Assembly: GCA_050953445.1 (NCBI GenBank)
Contig: JBMNMS010000002.1
Span: 186,001 to 250,000 of the forward strand
Reading direction: 5' to 3'
From: JBMNMS01 sp050953445
GTDB lineage: Bacteria > Bacillota > Clostridia > Peptostreptococcales > Anaerovoracaceae
Length of the DNA: 64,000 nt
Part shown: positions 27,284 through 35,765 of the stretch, piece by piece
Position numbering within the stretch: position 1 is the first letter of the stretch
How the letters are laid out: each line of letters starts with the position of its first letter
Translations under genes and position numbers: made by a program
Notes under the pieces: model-generated
The model's database searches: none
Told to the model about the DNA's origin: nothing
What the model saw: the letters and a program-made list of their open reading frames with translations, nothing else

Positions 27284-27662
27284 TATATGTCACTCCTTCC
27301 TTTAAAATCTCCTCCACATAGGCGAGGATTTCTTTTGTCGACATGCCCAGATAGTTGAGCTCCTTTATTTGACGCTGTATGTTTTCTTTTAGTTCGTTTA
27401 TCTTTCTAATATCCGGTATCCTTTTGTCCGGTGAAGTGACAAAAGAACCGAGGCCCTGAGCAGGATAAAGGTATCCCTGACGTTCCAGTTCCCGATAGGC
27501 TTTTTGGATTGTGTTAGGATTTACGGTCAGTGTTTTGGAAAGCTCCCTAACGGATGGTATTTTTTCGTCTGCCGTAAGAATACCGGTTATTATAAGTTCC
27601 TTGATATTATCCACGATTTGTTCATATATGGATTTTCTGTTTTTTAAATCTAATTGAAACAT
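27267..27662 (-). CDS. GntR-family regulator (YtrA subfamily)
   Basis: 131 residues. An N-terminal winged helix (about 10-75, with IPSVRELSKTLTVNPNTIQKAYRELE) and a short C-terminal dimerisation tail, the compact YtrA layout rather than the longer FadR or HutC types. A GGAGG site lies directly upstream of the ATG. It is first in its own operon, so it probably represses the transport genes that follow until a ligand, often a wall-active drug in this subfamily, releases it. Confidence 0.92.
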   Translation of the reverse strand: MFQLDLKNRKSIYEQIVDNIKELIITGILTADEKIPSVRELSKTLTVNPNTIQKAYRELERQGYLYPAQGLGSFVTSPDKRIPDIRKINELKENIQRQIKELNYLGMSTKEILAYVEEILKEGVTYNDTNI

Positions 27663-27715
27663 AAGGCTCCTCCTTTCTTCATTGCTAAGAAATTCGTAGA
27701 TGTATTACTAATGAC

Positions 27716-27745
27716 AGTATACTATGTCTAATAGTACACATGCAA
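27716..27745 (-). promoter_or_regulatory. Promoter and probable YtrA-type operator of the transport operon
   Basis: On the minus strand TTGCAT (27740-27745) and TATACT (27716-27721) have an 18-base spacer. Between and over them lies an imperfect inverted repeat at 27717-27737, GTATACTAT with ATAGTAC on the other side. Such a symmetric site over the -10 region fits autorepression by the GntR protein. Confidence 0.6.
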
Positions 27746-27866
27746 CAGTTTTTTGTTTTCTTTTTAATTAACTAAGGAGGCAATTCCCCCGGTTGAAAAA
27801 AGACAAGATCCTAAATGATAAAAAAGCCGCATTTTCATAAGTTAATCATATATTATTTGCTTAAAA

Positions 27867-27896
27867 TTGCATTAATTGCACTAAATGTGATAAAAT
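27867..27896 (+). promoter_or_regulatory. Candidate promoter of sppA-der
   Basis: TTGCAT at 27867-27872 and TAAAAT at 27891-27896, spacer 18. It is placed 37 bases before the sppA ATG. The match is moderate. The rest of the 270-base gap from the GntR gene holds only the divergent promoter. Confidence 0.45.
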
Positions 27897-27932
27897 AAAG
27901 AAGTTAATCATCGATCAAATAAGGAGAAGACT

Positions 27933-28946
27933 ATGAATGAGGGAGCATATTATGATTATAATGTTAAACCTGTTAAACGAAAAAGGGCTAAGGGCTGGAT
28001 GATTTGGCTTGGTATCGTTGTTGCAGTAGCTCTCATTGGGCTTTTAGTAAGCCAGGTTGGCTGTAACGCAGATAAAGGCGGTTTTTCCAGGGTAAAGGGT
28101 CCTTATGTGGGAGTTCTTTACGTGGATGGAGTAATCGCGGATAACAATGTAAGCAGCTGGGGGATACCTTCGGGTTATCAGCATGGCTGGACCTTGGACA
28201 CGATAGATTCCATGATGGAGGATGATCGTAACAAGGGGATTGTATTATTTGTAAATTCCCCCGGAGGAGGAATTTATGAAAGCGATGAGTTATATCTTAA
28301 ACTGGTGGAATACAAGGAGAGTACAGGGCGACCCTTGTACGCATATATGGGATCTATGGCGGCTTCCGGCGGCTACTATATTTCCGCACCTGCGGATAAG
28401 ATATTAGCCAATCGCAACTGTTGGACCGGATCTATCGGTGTGACCATAGGTACCTTTTTCGATGTTTCCGAATTTCTGGAACGGTATGGTGTTAAAACCG
28501 TTACCATTACCTCAGGTGCAAATAAGGCCATGGGAAGCTATGTAGATCCTATGACCAGTGTACAAAGGGATATATTCCAAGGTTTGGTGGATGAAGCTTA
28601 TGAACAGTTTGTTGCCATTGTGGCCAAAGAGAGGGATTTAGGCTTGGAAAGAGTCAAGGGCCTGGCTGACGGGAGGATATATACGGCAAGGCAGGCAACA
28701 GAAAATGGATTGATCGATGGGGTTTGTGTTTACAGTGACGCTTTAAAGGATATGAGACAGGCTTACGATCTTCATAATTGCGATTTTATCGATTTTTATT
28801 ACAGGGATGACTCTCTTATAGGCCGGCTTTTGGCAGAGGCTGAGATACCTAAGATAGGGACAGGTGATGCGGGGGCATTATTGTCGTTTATGGAGATGGA
28901 AAACAGGTTCCCCATCGGCTATATCTGCCATGTACTATATCAATAA
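27933..28946 (+). CDS. sppA: Signal peptide peptidase SppA (S49 serine protease)
   Basis: 337 residues. An N-terminal membrane anchor (about 22-44) is followed by an S49 domain with the oxyanion glycine region VNSPGGGIYES and the catalytic serine in MGSMAASGGYYI; the lysine partner is expected in the ANRNCWTGSIGV region or nearby. Single-domain form, as in Bacillus. It digests cleaved signal peptides in the membrane. der follows after 21 bases. Confidence 0.9.
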   Translation: MNEGAYYDYNVKPVKRKRAKGWMIWLGIVVAVALIGLLVSQVGCNADKGGFSRVKGPYVGVLYVDGVIADNNVSSWGIPSGYQHGWTLDTIDSMMEDDRNKGIVLFVNSPGGGIYESDELYLKLVEYKESTGRPLYAYMGSMAASGGYYISAPADKILANRNCWTGSIGVTIGTFFDVSEFLERYGVKTVTITSGANKAMGSYVDPMTSVQRDIFQGLVDEAYEQFVAIVAKERDLGLERVKGLADGRIYTARQATENGLIDGVCVYSDALKDMRQAYDLHNCDFIDFYYRDDSLIGRLLAEAEIPKIGTGDAGALLSFMEMENRFPIGYICHVLYQ

Positions 28947-28967
28947 ACAAACAAGGAAAAATGAGCA

Positions 28968-30296
28968 ATGAGAAAACCTATACTTGCAGTAGTCGGGCGT
29001 CCAAATGTGGGAAAATCCACCTTTTTTAACAAGGTGGTGGGGCGTCGTGTTTCCATAGTGCAGGATACCCCCGGCGTGACGCGGGACAGGATTTATGCAG
29101 AAGCCGAATGGCGCGGTATGCCCTTTATCATAATAGATACAGGGGGAATTGAACCGGATGCAGAAGATATCATATTGTCTCAAATGCGAGAGCAGGCGCA
29201 GATCGCAATGGAGACTTCTGACGTAATTCTTTTTTTAGTAGACGGAAAGGACGGTCTTACCTCATCTGACAGGGAGGTTGCTTCAATGCTGATGAAGACC
29301 GGAAAACCGGTGGTGTTAGGGGTAAATAAGGTTGATACAGCAAAGCTGCCTGACGATTTCTACGATTTTTATGAGCTGGGATTAGGTGAACCCTTTCCAA
29401 TATCGGCTGTTAACATGTTGGGATTAGGGGATCTGCTGGACGTGATAATGGATAACTTTCCGGATATCGAAGGTGAAGACGAAGAGGATGGTGCTATCAG
29501 AATAGCTGTTATCGGTAAACCCAATGTGGGGAAATCATCCCTTATCAACGCATTGGTGGGAGAAAACAGAGTTATAGTGAGCGATATAGCTGGAACTACA
29601 CGGGATTCAATAGACACCCCCTTCGTTTGGCAGGGTGAGGAATTTGTACTCATAGATACTGCGGGTATTAGACGGAGGAGTCGGGTTACGGAGGATATTG
29701 AAAGATATAGCGTGATCCGTGCAATTAGTGCGATAGAAAGGTCTGATATCTGTATTTTAATGATAGATGCTTCCCAGGGGGTAAGTGAACAGGATAAAAA
29801 AATTGCCGGAATGGCCCACGAAGCGGGTAAGGGGATTCTTGTTGCAATAAACAAATGGGATTTAATCAAAAAAGAGACTAATACCATGAGGGAGTTTGAA
29901 AAAGAGATAAGAAGAGAACTTGCTTTTATGCCATATGCACCTGTCATTTTTATTTCTGTTACAGAAAACCAAAGGATTGAGCGGGTTATGGAGCTATCTA
30001 AATACGTAGCCGAAAGCAGGGCGGTAAGAATTCCCACATCCCAGCTGAACAGCCTGATTACGGATGCTACAATGATGAAGCAACCACCTTCCGATAAAGG
30101 AAGACCGTTGAAGATTTATTATGTTACACAGGTTGGTGTCAAGCCTCCTTTATTCTCTTTTCAAATTAATAGCAGGGAACTCATGCACTTTTCCTATGCC
30201 CGATACTTGGAGAATAAAATTCGCGAAGGTTACGGCTTTGAAGGTACATCGATAAAATTCGTTTTTAGAGAGAAGGGAGAACAAGCATATGTCTGA
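28968..30296 (+). CDS. der: Ribosome biogenesis GTPase Der (EngA)
   Basis: 442 residues. Two tandem GTPase domains with P-loops GRPNVGKST (about 8) and GKPNVGKSS (about 181), each with its DTxG and NKxD motifs, and a C-terminal KH-like domain. Needed for 50S assembly. It overlaps plsY by eight bases. Confidence 0.98.
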   Translation: MRKPILAVVGRPNVGKSTFFNKVVGRRVSIVQDTPGVTRDRIYAEAEWRGMPFIIIDTGGIEPDAEDIILSQMREQAQIAMETSDVILFLVDGKDGLTSSDREVASMLMKTGKPVVLGVNKVDTAKLPDDFYDFYELGLGEPFPISAVNMLGLGDLLDVIMDNFPDIEGEDEEDGAIRIAVIGKPNVGKSSLINALVGENRVIVSDIAGTTRDSIDTPFVWQGEEFVLIDTAGIRRRSRVTEDIERYSVIRAISAIERSDICILMIDASQGVSEQDKKIAGMAHEAGKGILVAINKWDLIKKETNTMREFEKEIRRELAFMPYAPVIFISVTENQRIERVMELSKYVAESRAVRIPTSQLNSLITDATMMKQPPSDKGRPLKIYYVTQVGVKPPLFSFQINSRELMHFSYARYLENKIREGYGFEGTSIKFVFREKGEQAYV

Positions 30297-30897
30297 TTTT
30301 GTAGCCACATCAAGTATGCCGACTATCATGTGGTTCGTCTGTATCGTGGCCTCTTATTTTTTGGGGAATATTTCCCCGGCAATACTTATCAGCAAGGCAT
30401 CCGGTTTTGATATTAGAGAAAAGGGTAGTGGCAATGCGGGGACTACCAATATGCTGCGGGTGATGGGCAAGGGTGCAGCGTTATTTACATTAGTTGTGGA
30501 CATAGCAAAGGGCTTTGGTGCTGCTTTGCTGGGATGGTGGTTTGGAGGCGAGATGCTTGCAGTAATTTGCGGTCTTGCCGTCCTATGTGGTCACATCTGG
30601 CCATTATTGTTTGGATTTAAAGGAGGTAAGGGCATAGCAACAGGGCTTGGGGTTTTGATCATAGTAAATCCTGTCATAGCTATACTCTGCGTATTGGCAG
30701 CGGCGGCGGGGATAGTGCTTACCGTCAGGGTTTCCGTGGGTGCCATGCTTGCAGCTCTAACCCTACCGGTTTATGCGTATTTTCTTATGCCACAGATGCT
30801 GATTCCATTTACCCTTATGACGATAATAATCATGTATAAGCATAAGGATAATATCAAGAGGTTAATCAGGGGCGAAGAACCCCGGTCTTTCAATTAG
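30289..30897 (+). CDS. plsY: Acyl-phosphate:glycerol-3-phosphate acyltransferase PlsY
   Basis: 202 residues, about five membrane segments. The cytoplasmic loops carry GSGNAGTTNMLR and the glycine-rich GFKGGKGIATG, both hallmarks of the family. It makes lysophosphatidic acid from acyl-phosphate. The start overlaps der. gpsA follows and supplies its glycerol-3-phosphate substrate. Confidence 0.96.
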   Translation: MSDFVATSSMPTIMWFVCIVASYFLGNISPAILISKASGFDIREKGSGNAGTTNMLRVMGKGAALFTLVVDIAKGFGAALLGWWFGGEMLAVICGLAVLCGHIWPLLFGFKGGKGIATGLGVLIIVNPVIAILCVLAAAAGIVLTVRVSVGAMLAALTLPVYAYFLMPQMLIPFTLMTIIIMYKHKDNIKRLIRGEEPRSFN

Positions 30898-30928
30898 TTG
30901 TTTGTTTTGTGCAGGTAAGGAGAAGAAG

Positions 30929-31939
30929 ATGGAAAAGAGAATTACGGTTTTGGGTGCGGGAAGCTGGGGGACAGCACTTGCAATCAGTCTTTCCTCAAAA
31001 GGTCATAAGGTTTCCATGTGGGATATAGATGAAGATCACGTTAATGGTCTTATAAAGCACAGGGAAAACAAGGCTTATCTACCCGGGATTCCATTTAATA
31101 AAAATCTACAGATTGCAGCTACTGTTGAGGAAGGAATTGATGGGGCTGAGGTTGTGGTTTTTTCCGCACCTGCCCAGCGATTTAGAAATGCACTGGAGGG
31201 AGCCCTTCCTTTTTTAAAGGAAAATATGATTTTGGTGAATGTGGCCAAAGGAATTGAACAGAAAACCTTGAAAAGAATTTCGCAAATTGCAGAGGAGCTT
31301 GCACCAGGAGCTAAGTATGCGGTCTTGTCGGGGCCTTCCCATGCGGAGGAGGTGGGGCTTAGAATGCCGACAACGGTTGTAGCAGCCGCCGCAGATATTA
31401 AACTTGCCCAATATGTACAGGATGTATTCATGTGCGATTGGCTTAGGGTTTATACCAACCCGGATGTGGCGGGTGTTGAATTTGGCGGATCTTTAAAAAA
31501 TATTATTGCCTTAGGAGCTGGAATCTCGGATGGTATGGGTTATGGAGACAATGCCAAGGCGGCGATGATGGCCAGGGGAATCCGTGAAATGGCCAGATTA
31601 GGGGTGAAACTGGGGGCAAAAGCCGAGACATTTTTCGGTCTTTCCGGCATAGGAGATCTTATAGTAACCTGTACCAGTATGCATAGCAGAAATCGTAGAT
31701 GCGGTATAATGATCGGTGAAGGAATGAAGCCCTCTGAAGCCACAAAAAAAGTTGGTATGGTGGTGGAGGGGATTTTTACTACGGAAGCAGCTTATCAGCT
31801 TGCGGAAGGCTGCGGTGTGGACATGCCTATTACCCAGCAGATTTACAGGATAATAAAGGAAGAAACCGATGCAAGTCAGGCGGTTAAGGAACTTATGACC
31901 CGTCAGAGAAAGGATGAAAATGAAGACCTTTCCTGGTAA
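30929..31939 (+). CDS. gpsA: NAD(P)H-dependent glycerol-3-phosphate dehydrogenase
   Basis: 336 residues. N-terminal Rossmann GAGSWGTALA, then VNVAKGIE, SGPSHAEEV, and the catalytic-lysine region GGSLKNIIALGAGISDG. It reduces dihydroxyacetone phosphate for phospholipid synthesis. ATG 30929 has AAGGAG upstream; a longer frame from 30902 has no ribosome site. Last gene of the sppA-der-plsY-gpsA unit. Confidence 0.97.
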   Translation: MEKRITVLGAGSWGTALAISLSSKGHKVSMWDIDEDHVNGLIKHRENKAYLPGIPFNKNLQIAATVEEGIDGAEVVVFSAPAQRFRNALEGALPFLKENMILVNVAKGIEQKTLKRISQIAEELAPGAKYAVLSGPSHAEEVGLRMPTTVVAAAADIKLAQYVQDVFMCDWLRVYTNPDVAGVEFGGSLKNIIALGAGISDGMGYGDNAKAAMMARGIREMARLGVKLGAKAETFFGLSGIGDLIVTCTSMHSRNRRCGIMIGEGMKPSEATKKVGMVVEGIFTTEAAYQLAEGCGVDMPITQQIYRIIKEETDASQAVKELMTRQRKDENEDLSW

Positions 31940-32009
31940 TATAAAATATGCAAGGCAATATAGGGGTAATTATTAACCGGCTCACTTAAACAGGCCAGTG
32001 TTTGATTGT

Positions 32010-32324
32010 CTACGAAATCAGTTTAAGACCTATGGCTGAGCCTAATATTAAAGCTATAAATAATAGTCTTATCCGACTTCTGGATTCACCAAAGTAGAGC
32101 ATTCCAATGGAGGAGGTTCCCACCACACTGATGCCCGTCCAAATTGCATATGCTGTTCCCATGGGGATTGTTTTTAATGAGTAGGTGAGAAAACATAGGG
32201 CCCATCCCAATCCTAGGATTATTAATGCAATTGTTTGCCAATTACGTTTCTTAGAAAGCCGGTTAATCATGGCAATGGCAAAGGTCTCTAACAGACCTGC
32301 TATGATTAAGGTGAGCCAGGCCAT
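32010..32324 (-). CDS. SMR-family small multidrug/guanidinium-type exporter, subunit 2
   Basis: 104 residues with four membrane helices. The conserved Glu lies in the first helix (LLETFAIAMIN), with the family pattern AYAIWTGISVVGT in helix three. It overlaps the stop of the partner gene by one base, and the two probably form a heterodimer like YkkCD or EbrAB. Substrate unknown. Confidence 0.88.
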   Translation of the reverse strand: MAWLTLIIAGLLETFAIAMINRLSKKRNWQTIALIILGLGWALCFLTYSLKTIPMGTAYAIWTGISVVGTSSIGMLYFGESRSRIRLLFIALILGSAIGLKLIS

Positions 32325-32674
32325 TATGAACAACCCTTCCCTGAAACATCGTTGCTTTCGATATCTGTAATTAACTTCAGGCCAATGACACCGATTAAAA
32401 GGACAGCGATAAGGAGTATCACAGTCAATTTGAAAGGTTCTCCAAATAGAATAATATCCGCAACGATGGCGCCTCCTGTGCCTAAACCGACAAAAACTGC
32501 ATATACGGTTCCGACGGGGAGCACCTGAGCTACTGTTATCATCATGTAGTTACATACTATAATAATGGCAATCGTAGCCGTCCAGGTTACAATGTTGTAT
32601 GCGTGGGCTAATCCAATAACCCAGGCAACTTCTAAAACCGCCGCCACAAACAGTTTAATCCAATTTTTATTCAT
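32324..32674 (-). CDS. SMR-family small multidrug/guanidinium-type exporter, subunit 1
   Basis: 116 residues with four membrane helices, the conserved Glu in helix one (AAVLEVAWVIGLAH), and a short polar C-terminal tail. GGAGG lies eight bases upstream of the ATG. The upstream leader of about 120 bases shows no guanidine (ykkC) riboswitch core, so guanidine export is not supported by regulation. Confidence 0.87.
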   Translation of the reverse strand: MNKNWIKLFVAAVLEVAWVIGLAHAYNIVTWTATIAIIIVCNYMMITVAQVLPVGTVYAVFVGLGTGGAIVADIILFGEPFKLTVILLIAVLLIGVIGLKLITDIESNDVSGKGCS

Positions 32675-32734
32675 ATAAGATCGCCTCCTTCACATAATAA
32701 CAACATTAATTCAATTCTTTTGTTTTGGCAAGTC

Positions 32735-32763
32735 TTGCAACAAGAGTTTTCAGGTGATATCCT
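32735..32763 (+). promoter_or_regulatory. Candidate promoter of miaB
   Basis: TTGCAA at 32735-32740 and TATCCT at 32758-32763 with a 17-base spacer, 30 bases before the miaB ATG. Moderate match only. Confidence 0.4.
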
Positions 32764-32793
32764 TTTATAGGATAAGCATTGAAAGGGGCATCT

Positions 32794-34122
32794 ATGGATA
32801 AGAAAAAAACCTACCACATTTTGACCTTTGGCTGTCAAATGAATGAGAGGGATTCAGAAACCCTTGGAGGAATCCTTCATGAAATGGGCTGGGTTGAAAG
32901 TGTAGTAAGAAACGATGCTGATATAATAATAATAAACACATGCAGTGTACGTGATAATGCAGATAAGCGTTTTTTTGGCGTTTTAGGACAGATTAAAAAG
33001 ATCAAGGAATTTAGACCTGATGTAATTACAGCCATATGCGGCTGCATGATGCAGCAGCAACATCTGGTTGATGAAATAAAAAACAGGTACCCCTGGGTTG
33101 ATCTAATCTTTGGAACCCATAATATTCACGAGTTCCCCCGACTGTTAAATAGTTTTTCACAGGAGAATAGAAGGCTTATAAGTGTTTGGCAGGACTCGGA
33201 GGAAATAATAGAAGGGCTTCCGGCACTTAGAAAAAATGACTACAAGGCATATATAAATATCATGTATGGGTGCGATAACTACTGCACCTATTGTATAGTA
33301 CCCTATACCAGAGGAACGGAAAGAAGCAGAAGACCTATTGATATATTAGATGAAGCAGGTGTATTGGTCAAAAAAGGGGTTAGGGAAATAACTCTTTTGG
33401 GGCAAAATGTAAATTCCTATAGGGGAAATGGGGAAAAGAATATTTGGGATTTCACAGATCTTTTATATGGGTTAAATGAGGTGGACGGATTGGAAAGAAT
33501 ACGCTTTATGACATCCCATCCAAAGGATCTTTCAGAAAAACTGATTCAGGCATATGCAAAATGCGAGAAGCTATGTGATCATATCCATTTACCTGTGCAA
33601 TCTGGAAGCACAAAGGTTTTAAAAAGGATGAATAGAAGGTATACAAAGGAGGAATATTTAGATCTTATCAACCGCCTGCGAATGGTTTCGCCAGATATTG
33701 CAATAACCACTGATATTATAGTAGGTTTTCCCGGAGAAACGGAAGAAGATTTTGGGCATACGTTAGAGCTGATTGAGGAAGCCCGATTTGACTCCGCATT
33801 CACTTTTCTTTATTCGGTCAGGAAGGGTACACCGGCTGAGAATTATGAAGATCAGGTAGATGAAGCCGTAAAACATGCTCGATTCAATAGACTGGTTGAA
33901 AAGGTAAACGACCTGTCCCTTCAAAAGAATAAAGCCATGGTAGGAAGAGTCGTTCAGGTGCTTGTTGAGGGGAAAAGTAAAACGGATAAACATATGTATT
34001 CGGGTAGAACCGGGGGTTTTAAACTAGTTAATTTTAGCGGCGAGGAAGGGCTTGAAGGTCAATTGATTCAAGTGGAAGTGATCGGTAGCAATACATTTAG
34101 TTTATGGGGAAGGGCCCTATGA
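32794..34122 (+). CDS. miaB: tRNA-2-methylthio-N6-dimethylallyladenosine synthase MiaB
   Basis: 442 residues. The N-terminal cluster domain has cysteines in FGCQMN, NTCSV and CGCM. The radical SAM motif is CDNYCTYC followed by VPYTRGTERSR, and a TRAM domain closes the protein. It adds the methylthio group to i6A37 in tRNAs. ATG 32794 has AAAGGGG upstream; TTG 32779 is rejected. mutS/mutL, common neighbours in Bacillota, are not here. Confidence 0.96.
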   Translation: MDKKKTYHILTFGCQMNERDSETLGGILHEMGWVESVVRNDADIIIINTCSVRDNADKRFFGVLGQIKKIKEFRPDVITAICGCMMQQQHLVDEIKNRYPWVDLIFGTHNIHEFPRLLNSFSQENRRLISVWQDSEEIIEGLPALRKNDYKAYINIMYGCDNYCTYCIVPYTRGTERSRRPIDILDEAGVLVKKGVREITLLGQNVNSYRGNGEKNIWDFTDLLYGLNEVDGLERIRFMTSHPKDLSEKLIQAYAKCEKLCDHIHLPVQSGSTKVLKRMNRRYTKEEYLDLINRLRMVSPDIAITTDIIVGFPGETEEDFGHTLELIEEARFDSAFTFLYSVRKGTPAENYEDQVDEAVKHARFNRLVEKVNDLSLQKNKAMVGRVVQVLVEGKSKTDKHMYSGRTGGFKLVNFSGEEGLEGQLIQVEVIGSNTFSLWGRAL

Positions 34123-34153
34123 TAGATTGGTACTGTTGTCGGAGGTATATGTG

Positions 34154-35635
34154 ATGGAAAAATATGATGTTGTTGTAATCGGTAGCGGTGCAGGATTGAT
34201 GGTTTTGGAAGCGGCTTTAGAGAAAGGATTGAAATGTGCGATAATAGAAAAGGCCAAATTCGGTGGTACCTGCTTGACGAAGGGATGTATACCTTCTAAA
34301 ATGTTGGTTTATCCTGCCGATGTAATACGTGAAATGGAGCATGCCCGCAAAATAGGTCTGGACATATCCAGACCCGGCATCGATTGGGAAGTCATATCTG
34401 CAAGGATGTGGGAACAGATAAACCTGAGCGAAAGGCTGGAGAGAAAGCTTAAAAACATTCCTAATCTGACGGTATACAATGGAAGCGGAAAATTCACAGG
34501 ACCTGATACTATGGTCGTAAGGTGTGGTGAAAACGAGGAGGAAATTATTCAAGGAGAAAGATTCATAATAGCAGCGGGAGCACGCACATTTGTTCCGCCC
34601 ATAAAAAATGCCGAAAAAACCGGGTATCTGACATCGGAAACCTTTTTCGGCCCCATGTTTCCAGACAAGCCGTGGGATAGTTTGGTAATAGTAGGTGGCG
34701 GTGCAATAAGTTCTGAGTTTGCACATATTTTCTCGTCCTATGGAACTAAGGTAACCGTCATAGAACGTTCGGATAGGATATTGAAAAAAGAAGAGGAAGA
34801 GGTATCGCGGTTTGTCATGAATCAGTTTAGAAATAATGGGATTGAAATAATGACAAATAGCGGGGTTCTGTCGATCGATGAGGCTGGAGACCTAAAAGCG
34901 GTGACGGTGGAGAACCTTTTAACAGGTGAAGTCACGGTGGTTAAATGCCGGGAGGTATTAGTGGCATCCGGAGTGAGGTCTAATGCAGACACCCTTGCCC
35001 TGGATAAAGCCGGGGTCGAAGTTGATGGCAGGGAGTGGATAATAACCAATCAATATCTGGGGACTTCCCGTAAAAACATCTGGGCAATAGGGGATATAAA
35101 CGGCAAATATCAATTCCGACATACTGCTAATCAGGAAGCCCGAATACTGAGCAACAACCTGTTCGGAAGCGGGGACAAGGTTGCTATGGATTACAGCTCG
35201 GTGCCCTGGACGGTATTCACCAATCCCCAGCTTGCACGGGTGGGTGCTACGGAAGAGGAATTAAAGGAAAAGGGAATCCCTTATAAGGCGGCAAGAAAGC
35301 ATTATTCTGAAGTGACCGGTGGAAGGGCTATGGGGTATCAAACGCGGGATAGCGATAATGGTTTTATTAAGGTCATAGTGGGATTTGACAGGAGAATTTT
35401 AGGCGTCCATATTGTGGGGCCCCAAGCTTCGGTTTTGCTTCAGCCCTTCGTCTATTTGATGAATGCAGGTTATGAATGTAATAGGAAAATGCTTCAAATG
35501 GATGACAAAAAGTTAATCGACGAGCTTAGACTCATGTGTCCCAGCACAGGTACATACGACCCGATTAACAACTCCATGGTGATCCACCCTTCTCTTAACG
35601 AATTAACGGCGTGGGTATTTGATAAAATTGAATGA
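34154..35635 (+). CDS. Flavin pyridine-nucleotide disulfide oxidoreductase (dihydrolipoyl dehydrogenase-like)
   Basis: 493 residues. FAD site GSGAGLMVLEAA, redox-active pair GGTCLTKGCIPSK (about 39-51), NAD site VGGGAISSEFA, second FAD site IWAIGDING, and a C-terminal HPSLNE with the His-Glu dyad. This is the class I family of lipoamide, mercuric, mycothione and related reductases. No lipoyl or 2-oxo-acid dehydrogenase genes are nearby, so the disulfide substrate is open. GGAGGT precedes ATG 34154; likely co-transcribed with miaB (31-base gap). Confidence 0.88.
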   Translation: MEKYDVVVIGSGAGLMVLEAALEKGLKCAIIEKAKFGGTCLTKGCIPSKMLVYPADVIREMEHARKIGLDISRPGIDWEVISARMWEQINLSERLERKLKNIPNLTVYNGSGKFTGPDTMVVRCGENEEEIIQGERFIIAAGARTFVPPIKNAEKTGYLTSETFFGPMFPDKPWDSLVIVGGGAISSEFAHIFSSYGTKVTVIERSDRILKKEEEEVSRFVMNQFRNNGIEIMTNSGVLSIDEAGDLKAVTVENLLTGEVTVVKCREVLVASGVRSNADTLALDKAGVEVDGREWIITNQYLGTSRKNIWAIGDINGKYQFRHTANQEARILSNNLFGSGDKVAMDYSSVPWTVFTNPQLARVGATEEELKEKGIPYKAARKHYSEVTGGRAMGYQTRDSDNGFIKVIVGFDRRILGVHIVGPQASVLLQPFVYLMNAGYECNRKMLQMDDKKLIDELRLMCPSTGTYDPINNSMVIHPSLNELTAWVFDKIE

Positions 35636-35683
35636 ACAAAATGATGGGCGGGGCATCCTTTGATGCCTCGTAAATTTTGTTCT
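35633..35683 (+). terminator. Long hairpin after the disulfide reductase gene
   Basis: GAACAAAAT pairs with ATTTTGTTC, enclosing an inner GGCATC/GATGCC stem. It starts at the stop codon. There is no long T run after it, so it may be a weak terminator or a message-stabilising end. Confidence 0.5.
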
Positions 35684-35765
35684 AAACTATGCCTTACCCT
35701 AATATATTGTACAGACATGGCGAACCCAAAAGGGCAACGCTTAGGCGAAAAGGGAGGGGTATTGT

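Noticed and set aside
31940..32009. Inverted repeat CCGGC/GCCAG between gpsA and the SMR genes
   Set aside because: Only a five-base stem with a wobble pair; not strong enough to call, although the convergent genes would benefit from one.
32675..32793. Guanidine riboswitch upstream of the SMR pair
   Set aside because: The leader is short and lacks the ykkC core motifs; only weak promoter-like sequence is seen.
35684..35765. Sigma-E promoter for spoIVA
   Set aside because: Sigma-E control is expected for this gene, but I could not find a -35/-10 pair close to the consensus, so none is annotated.
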